Assembly: GCA_031553235.1 (NCBI GenBank)
Contig: JAVBLS010000005.1
Location: 21,477 to 85,476 of the forward strand
Length of the DNA: 64,000 nt
Source of the DNA: Frigididesulfovibrio sp031553235
Lineage (GTDB): Bacteria > Desulfobacterota > Desulfovibrionia > Desulfovibrionales > Desulfovibrionaceae
Direction: 5' to 3'
Part shown: positions 42,202 through 50,742 of the stretch, piece after piece
Position numbering within the stretch: the stretch's first letter is position 1
Layout: every line of letters starts with the position of its first letter
Position numbers and translations under genes: made by a program
The notes under the pieces: model-generated
Told to the model about the DNA's origin: nothing
Seen by the model: the letters and a program-made list of their open reading frames with translations, nothing else
Databases searched by the model: none

Positions 42202-43212
42202 TCAGGAAACTCCAGTCAGCAGGTACAACACCAGATAGCTTATGGCGCCCACCAGGGCCGAGGCCGGGATGGTCAGCACCCAGGCGATGATCAGGTTGCC
42301 GGCAATGCCCCAGCGCACGGCCGACAGCCGCTTGGTCGAGCCGACCCCGAAGATTGAGGCCGTGATGGTATGCGTAGTGCTGATGGGTGCGCCGAACATG
42401 GAGGCGCAGCCGATGACCACGGCGGCCGACGTTTCGGCCGCAAAACCGTGCACGGGTTCCAGCTTGAAAATTTTGTGCCCCATGGTCTTAACGATCTTCC
42501 AGCCGCCCACGGCCGTGCCGGCGGCCATGGCCATGGCACAGGCCAGCTTGACCCAGAGGGGTACGACAATGGCGTCGATTTCACCGAAAATGAGCAGGGC
42601 CAAGGTGATCACGCCCATGGTCTTCTGAGCGTCGTTCAGGCCGTGGCTCAGGGCCATGAAGCCGGCCGAGGCAATCTGCGACTTGCGAAAAATACGATTG
42701 ACCAATGGTCGGTTGACCCGAAAAAAGATCCGGGAAATCGCGGTCATGAGCACCAGGCCCATGGCGAACCCCCCAAGAGGGGAAATAAGCAGCGGCAGCA
42801 CCACCTTGGTGATGATCGACATGCCGTTCAGGGATCCCGGGCCGGCGTCGGCCATGGCCGCGCCCATCAGCCCGCCGATCAGGGCGTGCGAGGAAGAGGA
42901 CGGAATGCCGAAATACCAGGTGATGCTGTTCCAGGCGATGGCTCCGAAAAGCGCGGCCAAAACCAGAATGTGGCTGCCGGAGACCACCTCGGGCCGGACG
43001 ATGCCCGCCCCGAGGGTGTGGGCCACCTCGGTGCCCAGAAACGCGCCGAGCAGGTTGAGGGCTGCGGCCATGCACACGGCGGCGCGCGGGGTGAGCACCT
43101 TGGTGGAAACAACTGTGGCGATGGCGTTGGCACAGTCGTGGGCGCCGTTGGTGAAGTCGAACACCAAGGCGGCCAGGACGATAAAAATCAACAACAGGGG
43201 TATGTCAAACAT
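42202..43212 (-). CDS. pit: Inorganic phosphate transporter, Pit family
   Basis: 336-residue low-affinity phosphate permease driven by cation or proton symport, in the inner membrane with about 10 segments. The two duplicated Pit signatures are present: DFTNGAHDCANAIATVVSTKVLTP near the N-terminus and ALSHGLNDAQKTMGVITLAL in the middle. GIPSSSSHALIGGLMGA and APISTTHTITASI are the typical re-entrant repeats. It overlaps the upstream PhoU-like gene by 8 bases. This pairing is the standard Pit-DUF47 operon. Confidence 0.95.
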   Translation of the reverse strand: MFDIPLLLIFIVLAALVFDFTNGAHDCANAIATVVSTKVLTPRAAVCMAAALNLLGAFLGTEVAHTLGAGIVRPEVVSGSHILVLAALFGAIAWNSITWYFGIPSSSSHALIGGLMGAAMADAGPGSLNGMSIITKVVLPLLISPLGGFAMGLVLMTAISRIFFRVNRPLVNRIFRKSQIASAGFMALSHGLNDAQKTMGVITLALLIFGEIDAIVVPLWVKLACAMAMAAGTAVGGWKIVKTMGHKIFKLEPVHGFAAETSAAVVIGCASMFGAPISTTHTITASIFGVGSTKRLSAVRWGIAGNLIIAWVLTIPASALVGAISYLVLYLLTGVS

Positions 43213-43831
43213 TCTTTAGAACCGCTTCCTCAATGGTCTCGGCCAGTTCGACCAACTCCTCCACCACCAGTTCCATGCGGTCATACGCCTGACCCCACTT
43301 GAGAATGGTCAGGAGGTTTTCCGGAGTCGGCTCGCGCAGGTCGTGCAGTTCTGCCAGGCCCACGCTGAGCAGCATTTCGCAGTCGCCGCGCAGGGCGCGG
43401 AATTTCCGGGTGTTGTGGCAGTCGCGCTTTTTTGCCAGGCCCCGAAGCATGGCCCGAATCAACCCGACCATGTCCTTGGCTGTGTTGGCCAGGCGCAGCA
43501 TGGGGAAGCGGATGGTCGGGAATTCGAAAATATGCAGTCGGTTCGCCATGTTGGCGAACTGATCGATGGCTTCTTCCTGCATCTTGTTGATGTGCAGGAT
43601 ATCTTCGCGGTCAATGGGCGTGATGAAGGTTTGCGACAGGTGCCGGATGATCACCTGATGCAAAATATCGGCTTCTTCTTCCTGAGCAAGAATTCTGCGG
43701 TGCGCATCGTCAAAAAGCTCAGGATTTTCCAAGGTTTCCACAAGATCGCCGGCGACCTTGCAAAGGATCATGTTTTGCTGCAGCAGCAGCGCGAAAAACG
43801 GCGCCCCTTTGGGGAGAAGAGCGTTGAACAT
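43205..43831 (-). CDS. PhoU-like Pit accessory protein (DUF47)
   Basis: 208-residue, all-helical, soluble protein of the DUF47/PhoU-related family that partners Pit transporters. Conserved features: start MFNALLPKGAPFFALLLQQ, the acidic HRRILAQEEEADILHQVIIRHL segment that binds metal ions in PhoU-like proteins, and FITPIDREDILHI. AGGAG lies before the ATG. Overlap with pit indicates tight coupling. Confidence 0.9.
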   Translation of the reverse strand: MFNALLPKGAPFFALLLQQNMILCKVAGDLVETLENPELFDDAHRRILAQEEEADILHQVIIRHLSQTFITPIDREDILHINKMQEEAIDQFANMANRLHIFEFPTIRFPMLRLANTAKDMVGLIRAMLRGLAKKRDCHNTRKFRALRGDCEMLLSVGLAELHDLREPTPENLLTILKWGQAYDRMELVVEELVELAETIEEAVLKNV

Positions 43832-43860
43832 GCAAAAAGACTCCTGGGTTCTTGATCTGC

Positions 43861-44427
43861 CTACTTATCAACTTTGATCGCGGTGAAGACCACCACGTAC
43901 TCGGGGCTTTCAACGGCTCCGGAGTCGGTCAGACTCAACTCTCTGGGCAGACCGTCCGAGTCGGGCACAAACGAGCCGGAAACCTTGACCTTCTGCCCCT
44001 TTTGCAGGGCGGTGGCGATCTCGTACAGTTGCGAACCTTGGGGCATAACGTCGTCCGGCAGATCCATAATCACCCGGGTATAGCTGTTTTCCAGGGTGAT
44101 GCCGTCAAAGGTCACGGAAAGCACGGCCACGGGCGTGTCGCTGACCAACCGGCCCAGGCCGGAACCGCCTTCCCGGCGCACGTCTTTGACTTCCACCTGC
44201 CAGTCGGTGAATTTGTCTCCCTTGGCCATGAAGGCGGCCAACTGCTTTTTACGCTCGGCAGGTATCAGATCTTTCTGGGCGCTGGTACCGTTTCGGTAGC
44301 CCGTGAGCCAGGCCTTGTGCAGAGCCGAGAACTCCGCCTGACGCTCGGGAACCGGCTCGGAGCAGGCCGCCAGAGCCAGAATCAGCGCCACCGGTGCAAG
44401 CGCCCGCAACAGGAAGGTTCCGCACAT
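43861..44427 (-). CDS. Lipoprotein of unknown function
   Basis: 188-residue predicted lipoprotein: basic start, hydrophobic segment LRALAPVALILALAACSEP with the lipobox LAAC (Cys about 24), then a soluble domain (RQAEFSALHKAWLTGYRNGTSAQKDLIPAE...). The C-terminal half has an OB- or beta-sandwich-like pattern (GQKVKVSGSFVPDSDG) reminiscent of tRNA-anti-like/OB folds, but I do not recognise a family. GGAGG precedes the ATG at 44425-44427. It lies 29 bases before the phosphate genes in the same orientation. Confidence 0.75.
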   Translation of the reverse strand: MCGTFLLRALAPVALILALAACSEPVPERQAEFSALHKAWLTGYRNGTSAQKDLIPAERKKQLAAFMAKGDKFTDWQVEVKDVRREGGSGLGRLVSDTPVAVLSVTFDGITLENSYTRVIMDLPDDVMPQGSQLYEIATALQKGQKVKVSGSFVPDSDGLPRELSLTDSGAVESPEYVVVFTAIKVDK

Positions 44428-44466
44428 ATCATGCCTCCAATAAAAAATATATGGCCGGGAAATAGA

Positions 44467-44494
44467 CGGCCGGAGCGCCTTGGGGCTCCGGCCG
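44467..44494 (-). terminator. Terminator hairpin downstream of folD
   Basis: CGGCCGGAGC and GCTCCGGCCG form a 10-bp stem with an 8-base loop, 8 bases beyond the folD stop and before the lipoprotein gene. Confidence 0.75.
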
Positions 44495-44501
44495 CGCATA
44501 A

Positions 44502-45476
44502 TCAGGCTTTTTTGGCGCTCGGCTGCACCTGCTTTCCCGGGGTGCCGGTTGCAGCGCACTTTTCAGCCTTTTGAGCCGCAATGGCCGTCCAGGCTGCGGT
44601 GACGGTGTTCTGCATAAGCATGGCAATGGTCATGGGGCCCACGCCGCCGGGCACCGGGGTGATCCGCCCGGCCACCTTTTTGGCCGCTTCGAAATCCACG
44701 TCGCCGCGCAAAATGGGTTTGCCCGAAACCGGGTGTGTGCCCACACGGTTGACGCCCACGTCGATGACCGTGGCCCCCGGCTTGATGTAATCGGCGGTAA
44801 TCAGGCCCGGCCGGCCGGCGGCCACAATCAGAATGTCCGCCCGCCGGCAGTGCTCGGCGATGTTGCGTGAGCGGGTATGCAGCAGAGTGACCGTGGCGTC
44901 GGCATATTTCTGCGAAAGCATCACCGACAACGGCTTGCCCACGATATTGGAACGGCCCACGATGACCACCTCGGCGCCCCTGGTTTCCACTTCGCGGCGG
45001 CGCAAGATCTCCATAATCCCGGCCGGGGTACAGGGCCGAAAACGCACGGCCTTGCCGCCGATGAACAGATTCCCCAGGTTCACCGGGTGAAAACCATCCA
45101 CGTCTTTTTCCGGAGCAATGGCGTTGATCACCTCGGTTTCATCAAAGTTGTCCGGCAGGGGGAGCTGCACCAAAATGCCGTGGATGGTCGGGTCGTGGTT
45201 GAAGGCCCGGATGCGATCCAGCAGCACCTCCCGGGGCATGGTCTCGGGCAAATTTTCTTGTACTTCATGGAAGCCCAGGGCCACGGCCGTACGTACCTTC
45301 AAGGTCACGTAGCTGATCGAGGCCGGGTCGCGTCCCACCAGAATGGTGGCCAGGCCGGGCACCACCCCGTGCTCGGCGCGCATGCGCTCCATGTCGCGGC
45401 GCAGGTCTTCCAGCACCGCCTCGCGTACCTCGGTGCCCTTGATGATTTCCGCTTCCTTGCCGGTTGTGGCGCTCAT
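44502..45476 (-). CDS. folD: Bifunctional methylenetetrahydrofolate dehydrogenase/cyclohydrolase
   Basis: Interconverts methylene-, methenyl- and formyl-tetrahydrofolate in C1 metabolism, which in sulfate reducers also serves the Wood-Ljungdahl and serine routes. The 324-residue protein has LVGRDPASISYVTLKVRTA (Tyr/Lys catalytic pair), ILVQLPLP, DVDGFHPVNLGNLF, the dinucleotide motif VIVGRSNIVGKPL, and GDVDFEAAKKVAGRITPVPGGVGPMTIAMLM. About 30 Ala/Lys-rich residues follow the usual end of the enzyme, an extension with no known role. ATG 45476 with GGAG upstream fits better than the longer frame. Confidence 0.95.
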   Translation of the reverse strand: MSATTGKEAEIIKGTEVREAVLEDLRRDMERMRAEHGVVPGLATILVGRDPASISYVTLKVRTAVALGFHEVQENLPETMPREVLLDRIRAFNHDPTIHGILVQLPLPDNFDETEVINAIAPEKDVDGFHPVNLGNLFIGGKAVRFRPCTPAGIMEILRRREVETRGAEVVIVGRSNIVGKPLSVMLSQKYADATVTLLHTRSRNIAEHCRRADILIVAAGRPGLITADYIKPGATVIDVGVNRVGTHPVSGKPILRGDVDFEAAKKVAGRITPVPGGVGPMTIAMLMQNTVTAAWTAIAAQKAEKCAATGTPGKQVQPSAKKA

Positions 45477-45493
45477 AGTGTGTCGCTCCGGCT

Positions 45494-45904
45494 TCAGCTT
45501 AGCCAGTTGAAGGTGATTTTTTTCTCCAGGTCCGGGTGTACGGACTGAAACACCGGGCAAGTCATGGCCGCGCGCTCCACGGCCTTTTTCCGCTCGGGAT
45601 CAAGGCCGCGCTCCGGAATGTTCCAGACAATCTCCACACCCGAAACCCGGCGGGGATTCGCGCCCATGGTCTTGTTCACCGCCGCCGTCATGCCGGAAAG
45701 GTCGAGCCCGTGGTTCTTGGCGTAAATGCCCATCAGGGTGGTGGCGCAGGTGGCCAGGGCCACGGCCAGAAGGTCCGAAGGCGAAAAGGCCCGCCCCTGG
45801 CCCTGGTTGTCCTTGGGCGCGTCGGTGATCAGGGTGGCCCCGCTGTTCGTGTGCAGGCATTCCACCCGCAGGTCGCCGGAATATGCAAGGGTAAAGGTGC
45901 TCAT
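45494..45904 (-). CDS. OsmC/Ohr-family peroxiredoxin-like protein
   Basis: 136-residue OsmC-family protein reducing organic hydroperoxides through two cysteines. Both are present: Cys53 in ALATCATTLMG and Cys116 in AMTCPVFQSVHPD. GQGRAFSPSDLLAVAL is the usual helix start. It is of the smaller YhfA/OsmC type. ATG 45904 is preceded by GAGAGGA. It lies between the metallo-beta-lactamase and folD genes with gaps of about 18 bases on either side, so likely one operon. It would contribute to oxygen tolerance. Confidence 0.9.
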   Translation of the reverse strand: MSTFTLAYSGDLRVECLHTNSGATLITDAPKDNQGQGRAFSPSDLLAVALATCATTLMGIYAKNHGLDLSGMTAAVNKTMGANPRRVSGVEIVWNIPERGLDPERKKAVERAAMTCPVFQSVHPDLEKKITFNWLS

Positions 45905-45922
45905 GGCATCCTCTCGCAAATG

Positions 45923-47533
45923 TTAGAGTTCCGAAAGAAGTCGGCTGATTCTGCTGTTCATTTCAAGCCAATGATCTCGCACTTCGGTCTGCATGACCCA
46001 ATCCTTGCGGGAAAGTTCCGGCAAAGCGCCCTCAAGCAGAGCGAGCTTGGCCTTGGTCTCTTCCATAAGCATCTCCCAGCGGATGTGCCGGGGCAGGGCG
46101 TCGGCGTCCACCTGCACGAGCACTTCCTTGCCGGGCACAAGCATCAGCTCCTCGCGGTAGGAAGGCACGGTCACCGTGGCCTGAAAACGCTCGCGCAGCA
46201 ACCCGGCCAAAACGCCGATGGATTTTTCTTCACCGTGCACCAGAAAAATCTTGAGATCCTTGTGGATGAAGGCCTTGACCCAGTCGAGAATCTGGCTTTG
46301 CCCGGCATGCCCGGAAAAGCCGCCGATGGTGAAAACCTTGGCCGCCACGGTCACGTCGTCGCCCAAGATGTTGATGCTCTTAGCGCCGTCGACGATTTTG
46401 CGGCCCGGTGTGCCCACGCCCTGGTAGCCCGCGAAGACGATGGCCGCCCCCGGCTTCCAGAGATTGTGACGCAGATGGTGCTTGATACGCCCGGCGTTGC
46501 ACATGCCCGAGGCGGAAATGACCACCCCCGGACCGGCCGTGTTGTTCACGGCCTGCGACTCGGCCACGCTTTCGGTGTAATGCAGGTTGGGCGGGGCCAG
46601 AGGATCTTCGCCGGCCTCGATATAGGCCCGGGTGTCGACGTCAAAATATTCGGGATGGGAACTGAAAATCTTGGTGGCCTTGATGGCCAGAGGGCTATCC
46701 ACATAAATCGGCAGATCTTTTGGCAGTTTACCTTCCTTGTACAGCAGAAAGAGCGTGTAAAGGATCTCCTGGGTGCGCTCCACGGCAAAGGCCGGGATGA
46801 TCGCCTTTTCTCCGTGCCGCCAGGCCCAATTGATCGCTTCGGCCAGTTCGTCCCGGCTGTGGCCTTCGTTCTTGTGATCGCGGTCCCCGTAGGTCGACTC
46901 CAAAAACAGGTAATCGGCGCGCAACAGGGGCGAATCCGGGTCGTCCATAAGCAGCGAGTCCGGCCGGCCGAGATCTCCGGAAAAAATCAGCCGGGTCACC
47001 CCTTCGGCCTCGCTCACCTCCAGTTCCAGAAAGGCGGAGCCCAAAATGTGCCCGGCGTCGCGATAGGTCACGCGCACGCCCGGCGCGGGCGAGAAACTTT
47101 TGCCGTACTCCACGCCCTTGAGCAGGCCCACGGCCTTCAGGGCGTCTTTTTGGTCATAGAGCGGCTCCACCGCCTTCTTACCCACGCGGCTGTTCTTACG
47201 GCTCTGCCACTCGGCTTCCGTCTCCTGGATGTGGGCGGAATCGAGCAACATAATACCCAACAGGTCTTTGGTCGGTTCAGTGCAATAGGCCGGACCGGAA
47301 AACCCTCCTTTGGCGATTTTCGGCAACAGACCGCTGTGGTCGATGTGGGCATGGGTCAGCAAGACAAAATCTATGTCGGCCGCGGCGTAGACCGTCGTGT
47401 CGGCGTTGCGTTTTTCAATCTCGGCGTTGCCCTGGTGCATGCCGCAGTCCACAGCAAAACGGGCGTTGTTGGTCTCGACAATATAGCAGGAACCGGTGAC
47501 GGTTTTTGCCGCGCCAAGCAGCTGAATTTTCAT
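45923..47533 (-). CDS. Metallo-beta-lactamase/beta-CASP RNA-processing-type hydrolase
   Basis: 536-residue protein of the CPSF-73/Ysh1-like group: metallo-beta-lactamase part with GMHQG and HAHIDHSG (HxHxDH, 61-68), a beta-CASP insertion (about 220-370, with ESTYGDRDH, IPAFAVERTQEIL and SSSGMCNAGRI-like ISASGMCNAGRI), and a C-terminal RMMBL segment (GFSGHAGQSQIL, VHGEEKS). This architecture is found in RNases and exonucleases. Bacterial stand-alone members are poorly characterised. GGAGG precedes ATG 47533. It is the first gene of the leftward OsmC-folD run. Confidence 0.9.
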   Translation of the reverse strand: MKIQLLGAAKTVTGSCYIVETNNARFAVDCGMHQGNAEIEKRNADTTVYAAADIDFVLLTHAHIDHSGLLPKIAKGGFSGPAYCTEPTKDLLGIMLLDSAHIQETEAEWQSRKNSRVGKKAVEPLYDQKDALKAVGLLKGVEYGKSFSPAPGVRVTYRDAGHILGSAFLELEVSEAEGVTRLIFSGDLGRPDSLLMDDPDSPLLRADYLFLESTYGDRDHKNEGHSRDELAEAINWAWRHGEKAIIPAFAVERTQEILYTLFLLYKEGKLPKDLPIYVDSPLAIKATKIFSSHPEYFDVDTRAYIEAGEDPLAPPNLHYTESVAESQAVNNTAGPGVVISASGMCNAGRIKHHLRHNLWKPGAAIVFAGYQGVGTPGRKIVDGAKSINILGDDVTVAAKVFTIGGFSGHAGQSQILDWVKAFIHKDLKIFLVHGEEKSIGVLAGLLRERFQATVTVPSYREELMLVPGKEVLVQVDADALPRHIRWEMLMEETKAKLALLEGALPELSRKDWVMQTEVRDHWLEMNSRISRLLSEL

Positions 47534-47692
47534 GAGAACCTCCGAGAGCGGGGAAGAGGGGCGAGGGCGGGGCAGGACATCGCACGAGTATGCCATGAGA
47601 GCCCCGAAGCGGCAAGAAGAGAAATCCTTGGCAGCCGGCCGGGAAACTGCTATTCATCAGGAGAAAGGGGAGATTTCCCCAACGGGAGCAAA

Positions 47693-48235
47693 ATGGCCGA
47701 GACCGGACTACACATTCCCGAAGCGGGAGGAGTTCTGCGCATCGCCGTCAAGGCAGGCGACAGCTTTACCTGTGCCTTTTCCCCCGACACGGTGATCATG
47801 GACATCCGGGGCGAAGACCTGGCCTTTTCCACCTCGGCGGGCGGCACCCTGGTGTTGGCGGGTTTTGTGCCCGCCGTGACTTCCGGCGAGGTGCTGCTGC
47901 GGTTTGGCGAATTTGCCGTTTCCGGGGCGGATATCTACGCCTCGCTCACGGCGAATTTCAACACCGACCATGCCGCGGCCGATACGCCCGCCCTCACGGA
48001 AACCACCGCCGCCCTGCTGTCCGAAATGGACGCCGAGCCGACCCGCTTGGGCGACATACTCGAGGCGTCGCTCCGCTCCCCCAATGCAACGCCGGCCGAA
48101 CCGGCGGGGCCGCCCGCATTCCACGAACCTACCCACTCGACCGCCGAAGCTCTGCCCTCTTCCACGCCACTGCATTCTCCAGCCGATCCGGCCGACGAAG
48201 TGCCCGCCCATCTCCGCCTGGATATCATCGGCTGA
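47693..48235 (+). CDS. Protein resembling the N-terminal segment of large repeat adhesins
   Basis: 180 residues, acidic, no signal peptide. Residues 1-90 (LHIPEAGGVLRIAVKAGDSFTCAF..., TSAGGTLVLAGFVPAV, SGADIYASL) follow the pattern of the short N-terminal domain of giant LapA-type RTX adhesins in desulfovibrios, where a 'retention' region precedes the repeats. Here the protein ends after a low-complexity Pro/Ala/Glu tail without repeats or a type I secretion signal. It may be a truncated adhesin or a free-standing relative. GGGAG lies before ATG 47693; it is divergent from the metallo-beta-lactamase gene and 141 bases before rfbF. Confidence 0.55.
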   Translation: MAETGLHIPEAGGVLRIAVKAGDSFTCAFSPDTVIMDIRGEDLAFSTSAGGTLVLAGFVPAVTSGEVLLRFGEFAVSGADIYASLTANFNTDHAAADTPALTETTAALLSEMDAEPTRLGDILEASLRSPNATPAEPAGPPAFHEPTHSTAEALPSSTPLHSPADPADEVPAHLRLDIIG

Positions 48236-48376
48236 CACCTCTTGCCCGTCCTTCCCGACAAAATGTCAAGCCAAACCGTTCCCGCGACATCCCGCTGGAC
48301 AATCTCCCCCGCAAGCGCTATCTCCCGTAAACGGTGAGCGGCGACGGCCGCTCCCGCACCACATCCCGAGGTATCC

Positions 48377-49147
48377 ATGAAAGTGATCATCTTCTGCGGC
48401 GGCAAGGGCACCCGCCTGCGCGAAGAAACCGAGTTCAAGCCCAAGCCCATGGTGGAAATCGGCGGCCGGCCGATCATGTGGCACATCATGCAGCGCTATG
48501 CTCGTTATGGGCACAAGGAATTCATTCTGCCCCTGGGCTACCGGGGCGAAGTGATCAAGCGGTATTTCCACGACTACAAAATCCACAACTCCGACTTCAC
48601 CGTGGATCTCGCCTCGGGCGATCTGAGCGTGCATTCCTCCGCCGCCTGCGTGGATTGGAAGGTAACCCTCTGCGACACCGGCGAAGACACCGAAAAAGGC
48701 GCGCGGATCAAGCGCACGGCCAAGCATATCGGCACGGAGCGCTTCATGGTCACCTACGGCGACGGCGTGGCCGACATCGACATCGACGCCCTGCTGGCCT
48801 TCCACGAAAAACACGGCAAGATGGGCACCTTCACCGGCGTACGCATGCCTTCGCGCTTCGGCACAGTGGACACAGACGAGGCCGGCACGGTCACGGGCTG
48901 GCGCGAAAAGCCGGTGCTCAACCAGTTCACCAACTGCGGTTTTTTTGTCTTTGAGCCGGAATTCCTGGAATACCTCGGCGAAGATGAAAGCTGCGACCTG
49001 GAAAAGGCCCCTTTGGAACGCCTGGCCTCCGAGGGCCAACTGGCCATGTACCGACACGAAGGCTTCTGGCAGTGTATGGACACCCTGCGCGATTTCCAAC
49101 TGCTCAACGCCATCTGGGACAAGGGCAACGCCCCCTGGGCACTTTAA
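48377..49147 (+). CDS. rfbF: Glucose-1-phosphate cytidylyltransferase
   Basis: Makes CDP-D-glucose from CTP and glucose 1-phosphate, the first step to CDP-dideoxysugars for the O-antigen. 256 residues, full length. The nucleotidyltransferase start MKVIIFCGGKGTRLREETEFKPKPMVEIGGRPIMWHIM is family-typical, with later VTYGDGVADIDIDALLAFH (metal-binding Asp), FTGVRMPSRFGTVD and GWREKP. It starts a rightward operon; rfbG follows after 11 bases. Confidence 0.95.
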   Translation: MKVIIFCGGKGTRLREETEFKPKPMVEIGGRPIMWHIMQRYARYGHKEFILPLGYRGEVIKRYFHDYKIHNSDFTVDLASGDLSVHSSAACVDWKVTLCDTGEDTEKGARIKRTAKHIGTERFMVTYGDGVADIDIDALLAFHEKHGKMGTFTGVRMPSRFGTVDTDEAGTVTGWREKPVLNQFTNCGFFVFEPEFLEYLGEDESCDLEKAPLERLASEGQLAMYRHEGFWQCMDTLRDFQLLNAIWDKGNAPWAL

Positions 49148-49158
49148 GGAGCCACACC

Positions 49159-50259
49159 GTGTTCAACAACGCCTACAAGGGCCGGCGGGTTTTCATCACC
49201 GGGCACACGGGTTTCAAGGGCAGTTGGCTGGCGGCCTGGCTGCTTGAACTGGGAGCCGAGGTCACGGGCTATGCCCTGGAGCCGCCTTCCACCCCCTCGG
49301 CCTTTGCGGTGCTTGAACTGGAAAAACGCATCCGGCACATCCACGGCGATGTGCGCGATGCGGCCGGTCTGGCCCGGGCAGTGCAGCAGGCCGGGCCGGA
49401 AATCGTCTTCCACCTGGCGGCCCAGGCCCTGGTGCGGCCTTCGTACGAGGACGCGCCCGGCACCTTCGCGATCAACGCCATGGGCACCCTGAACCTGCTT
49501 GAGGCGGTGCGCGCCTGTCCCGGCATCGGTGCAACGGTCTGCATCACCAGCGACAAGTGCTACCGCAACGACGAATGGGTCTGGGGCTATCGCGAGACCG
49601 ACCACCTGGGCGGCGACGACCCCTACAGCGCCTCCAAGGCCTGCGCGGAGATCATTGCCCACTCCTATTTCAAGAGCTTCTTCGCCAATGGGCCGGCCGC
49701 GGCCACGGTGCGGGCCGGCAATGTCATCGGCGGCGGCGACTGGGCCCTGGACCGCATTGTGCCCGACTGCGCCCGGGCCTGGACTTCAGGTAAGCCGACG
49801 CACATTCGCAGCCCGCACGCCACCCGCCCCTGGCAGCACGTGCTCGAACCCCTTTCCGGCTACCTGCATCTGGGCGCCATGCTGCTCTCCGGGCGGGAGG
49901 GCAACGGCGGCCTGCCCCTGCGCGGCCAAGCCTTCAACTTTGGTCCGCCCTCGGCGGTCAACGCCGAAGTGCTTCAGGTGGCCGAAACACTCAAAAACCT
50001 CTGGCCGGGCTTCGACTTTTTCTGCGATCCTTCGACCTCTGCCGGCAAGAAAGAATGTACCCTGCTCAAGTTGTGCTGCGACAAATCTCTGGCTCACCTG
50101 GGCTGGCGGGCGGTACTGGACTTTGCCGAAACCATGCGCTTCACGGCCCAATGGTACCAAGCCCATGCCGACGGCAAAGAAATGTACGCCTATACGGCCG
50201 GGCAGATTGCCGAATACGCCGGCAAAGCCCGGCTCGGAGGCTTGTCGTGGAATCGCTGA
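49159..50259 (+). CDS. rfbG: CDP-glucose 4,6-dehydratase
   Basis: Extended short-chain dehydrogenase converting CDP-glucose to CDP-4-keto-6-deoxyglucose, the branch point for several surface sugars. 366 residues: ITGHTGFKGSWLAAWLLE (NAD-binding GxxGxxG region), HLAAQALVRPSYEDAPGTFAINAMGTLNLLEA, ITSDKCYRN, and the catalytic DDPYSASKACAE (Tyr and Lys). It starts at GTG 49159 with AAGGAG before it; the frame upstream overlaps rfbF and is not used. The next gene starts within its last 13 bases. Confidence 0.95.
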   Translation: MFNNAYKGRRVFITGHTGFKGSWLAAWLLELGAEVTGYALEPPSTPSAFAVLELEKRIRHIHGDVRDAAGLARAVQQAGPEIVFHLAAQALVRPSYEDAPGTFAINAMGTLNLLEAVRACPGIGATVCITSDKCYRNDEWVWGYRETDHLGGDDPYSASKACAEIIAHSYFKSFFANGPAAATVRAGNVIGGGDWALDRIVPDCARAWTSGKPTHIRSPHATRPWQHVLEPLSGYLHLGAMLLSGREGNGGLPLRGQAFNFGPPSAVNAEVLQVAETLKNLWPGFDFFCDPSTSAGKKECTLLKLCCDKSLAHLGWRAVLDFAETMRFTAQWYQAHADGKEMYAYTAGQIAEYAGKARLGGLSWNR

Positions 50260-50735
50260 GCGAAATCCGGCAGACGGAGATCTCCGGCGTGGTCCACGCC
50301 TCGTTGCGGGAAATAGAGGCCGAAGGCGGCCCGGTGTTGCACATGATGCGCCGTGATGGTCCTTTGTTCGAAGGCTTTGGCGAGGTTTACTTCTCCGTGG
50401 TTCTGCCGGGCGCAATCAAGGCCTGGAAGCGCCACAGCCGGCAGACCCAAAACCTGGCCACGCCCGTCGGCCTGGTGGACATCGTGCTCTATGACTCCCG
50501 GCCGGATTCGCCCAGCAAGGGGAAAATCGCCGTTGTCCGCCTGGGCAGGCCCGGCCACTATCGTCTGCTGCGCATCCCGCCCGGCGTCTGGTACGGCTTT
50601 ACCGGCTGCAGCGAGCAGCCATCGGTGCTGGCCAACTGCGTGGACATTCCCCACGCTCCTGAAGAATCCGAGCGCCTGCCCAAAGATTCGCCCGAGATTC
50701 CCTGGTCTTGGGAACGGCAAGCGCCGCGCGGCTAA
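50247..50735 (+). CDS. Cupin-type sugar epimerase, dTDP-4-dehydrorhamnose 3,5-epimerase family
   Basis: 162-residue RmlC-like cupin. The pattern GPLFEGFGEVYFSVVLPGAIKAWKRHSRQTQNLATPVGLVDIVLYDSR, RLLRIPPGVWYGFTG and ALVLANCVDIPH-like SVLANCVDIPH is that of NDP-hexose epimerase or isomerase cupins. The catalytic His of RmlC appears in KAWKRHSRQTQ. Its substrate would be the CDP-4-keto-6-deoxyhexose from the RfbG step, or a dTDP analogue. It starts at GTG 50247 with GGAGG 7 bases before it and overlaps rfbG by 13 bases. Confidence 0.8.
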   Translation: MESLSEIRQTEISGVVHASLREIEAEGGPVLHMMRRDGPLFEGFGEVYFSVVLPGAIKAWKRHSRQTQNLATPVGLVDIVLYDSRPDSPSKGKIAVVRLGRPGHYRLLRIPPGVWYGFTGCSEQPSVLANCVDIPHAPEESERLPKDSPEIPWSWERQAPRG

Positions 50736-50742
50736 TACAAAC

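Noticed and set aside
45536..48235. 899-codon rightward frame across OsmC, metallo-beta-lactamase and intergenic DNA
   Set aside because: Only its end (from 47693) is a plausible gene with a ribosome site; the rest is the antisense of known genes.
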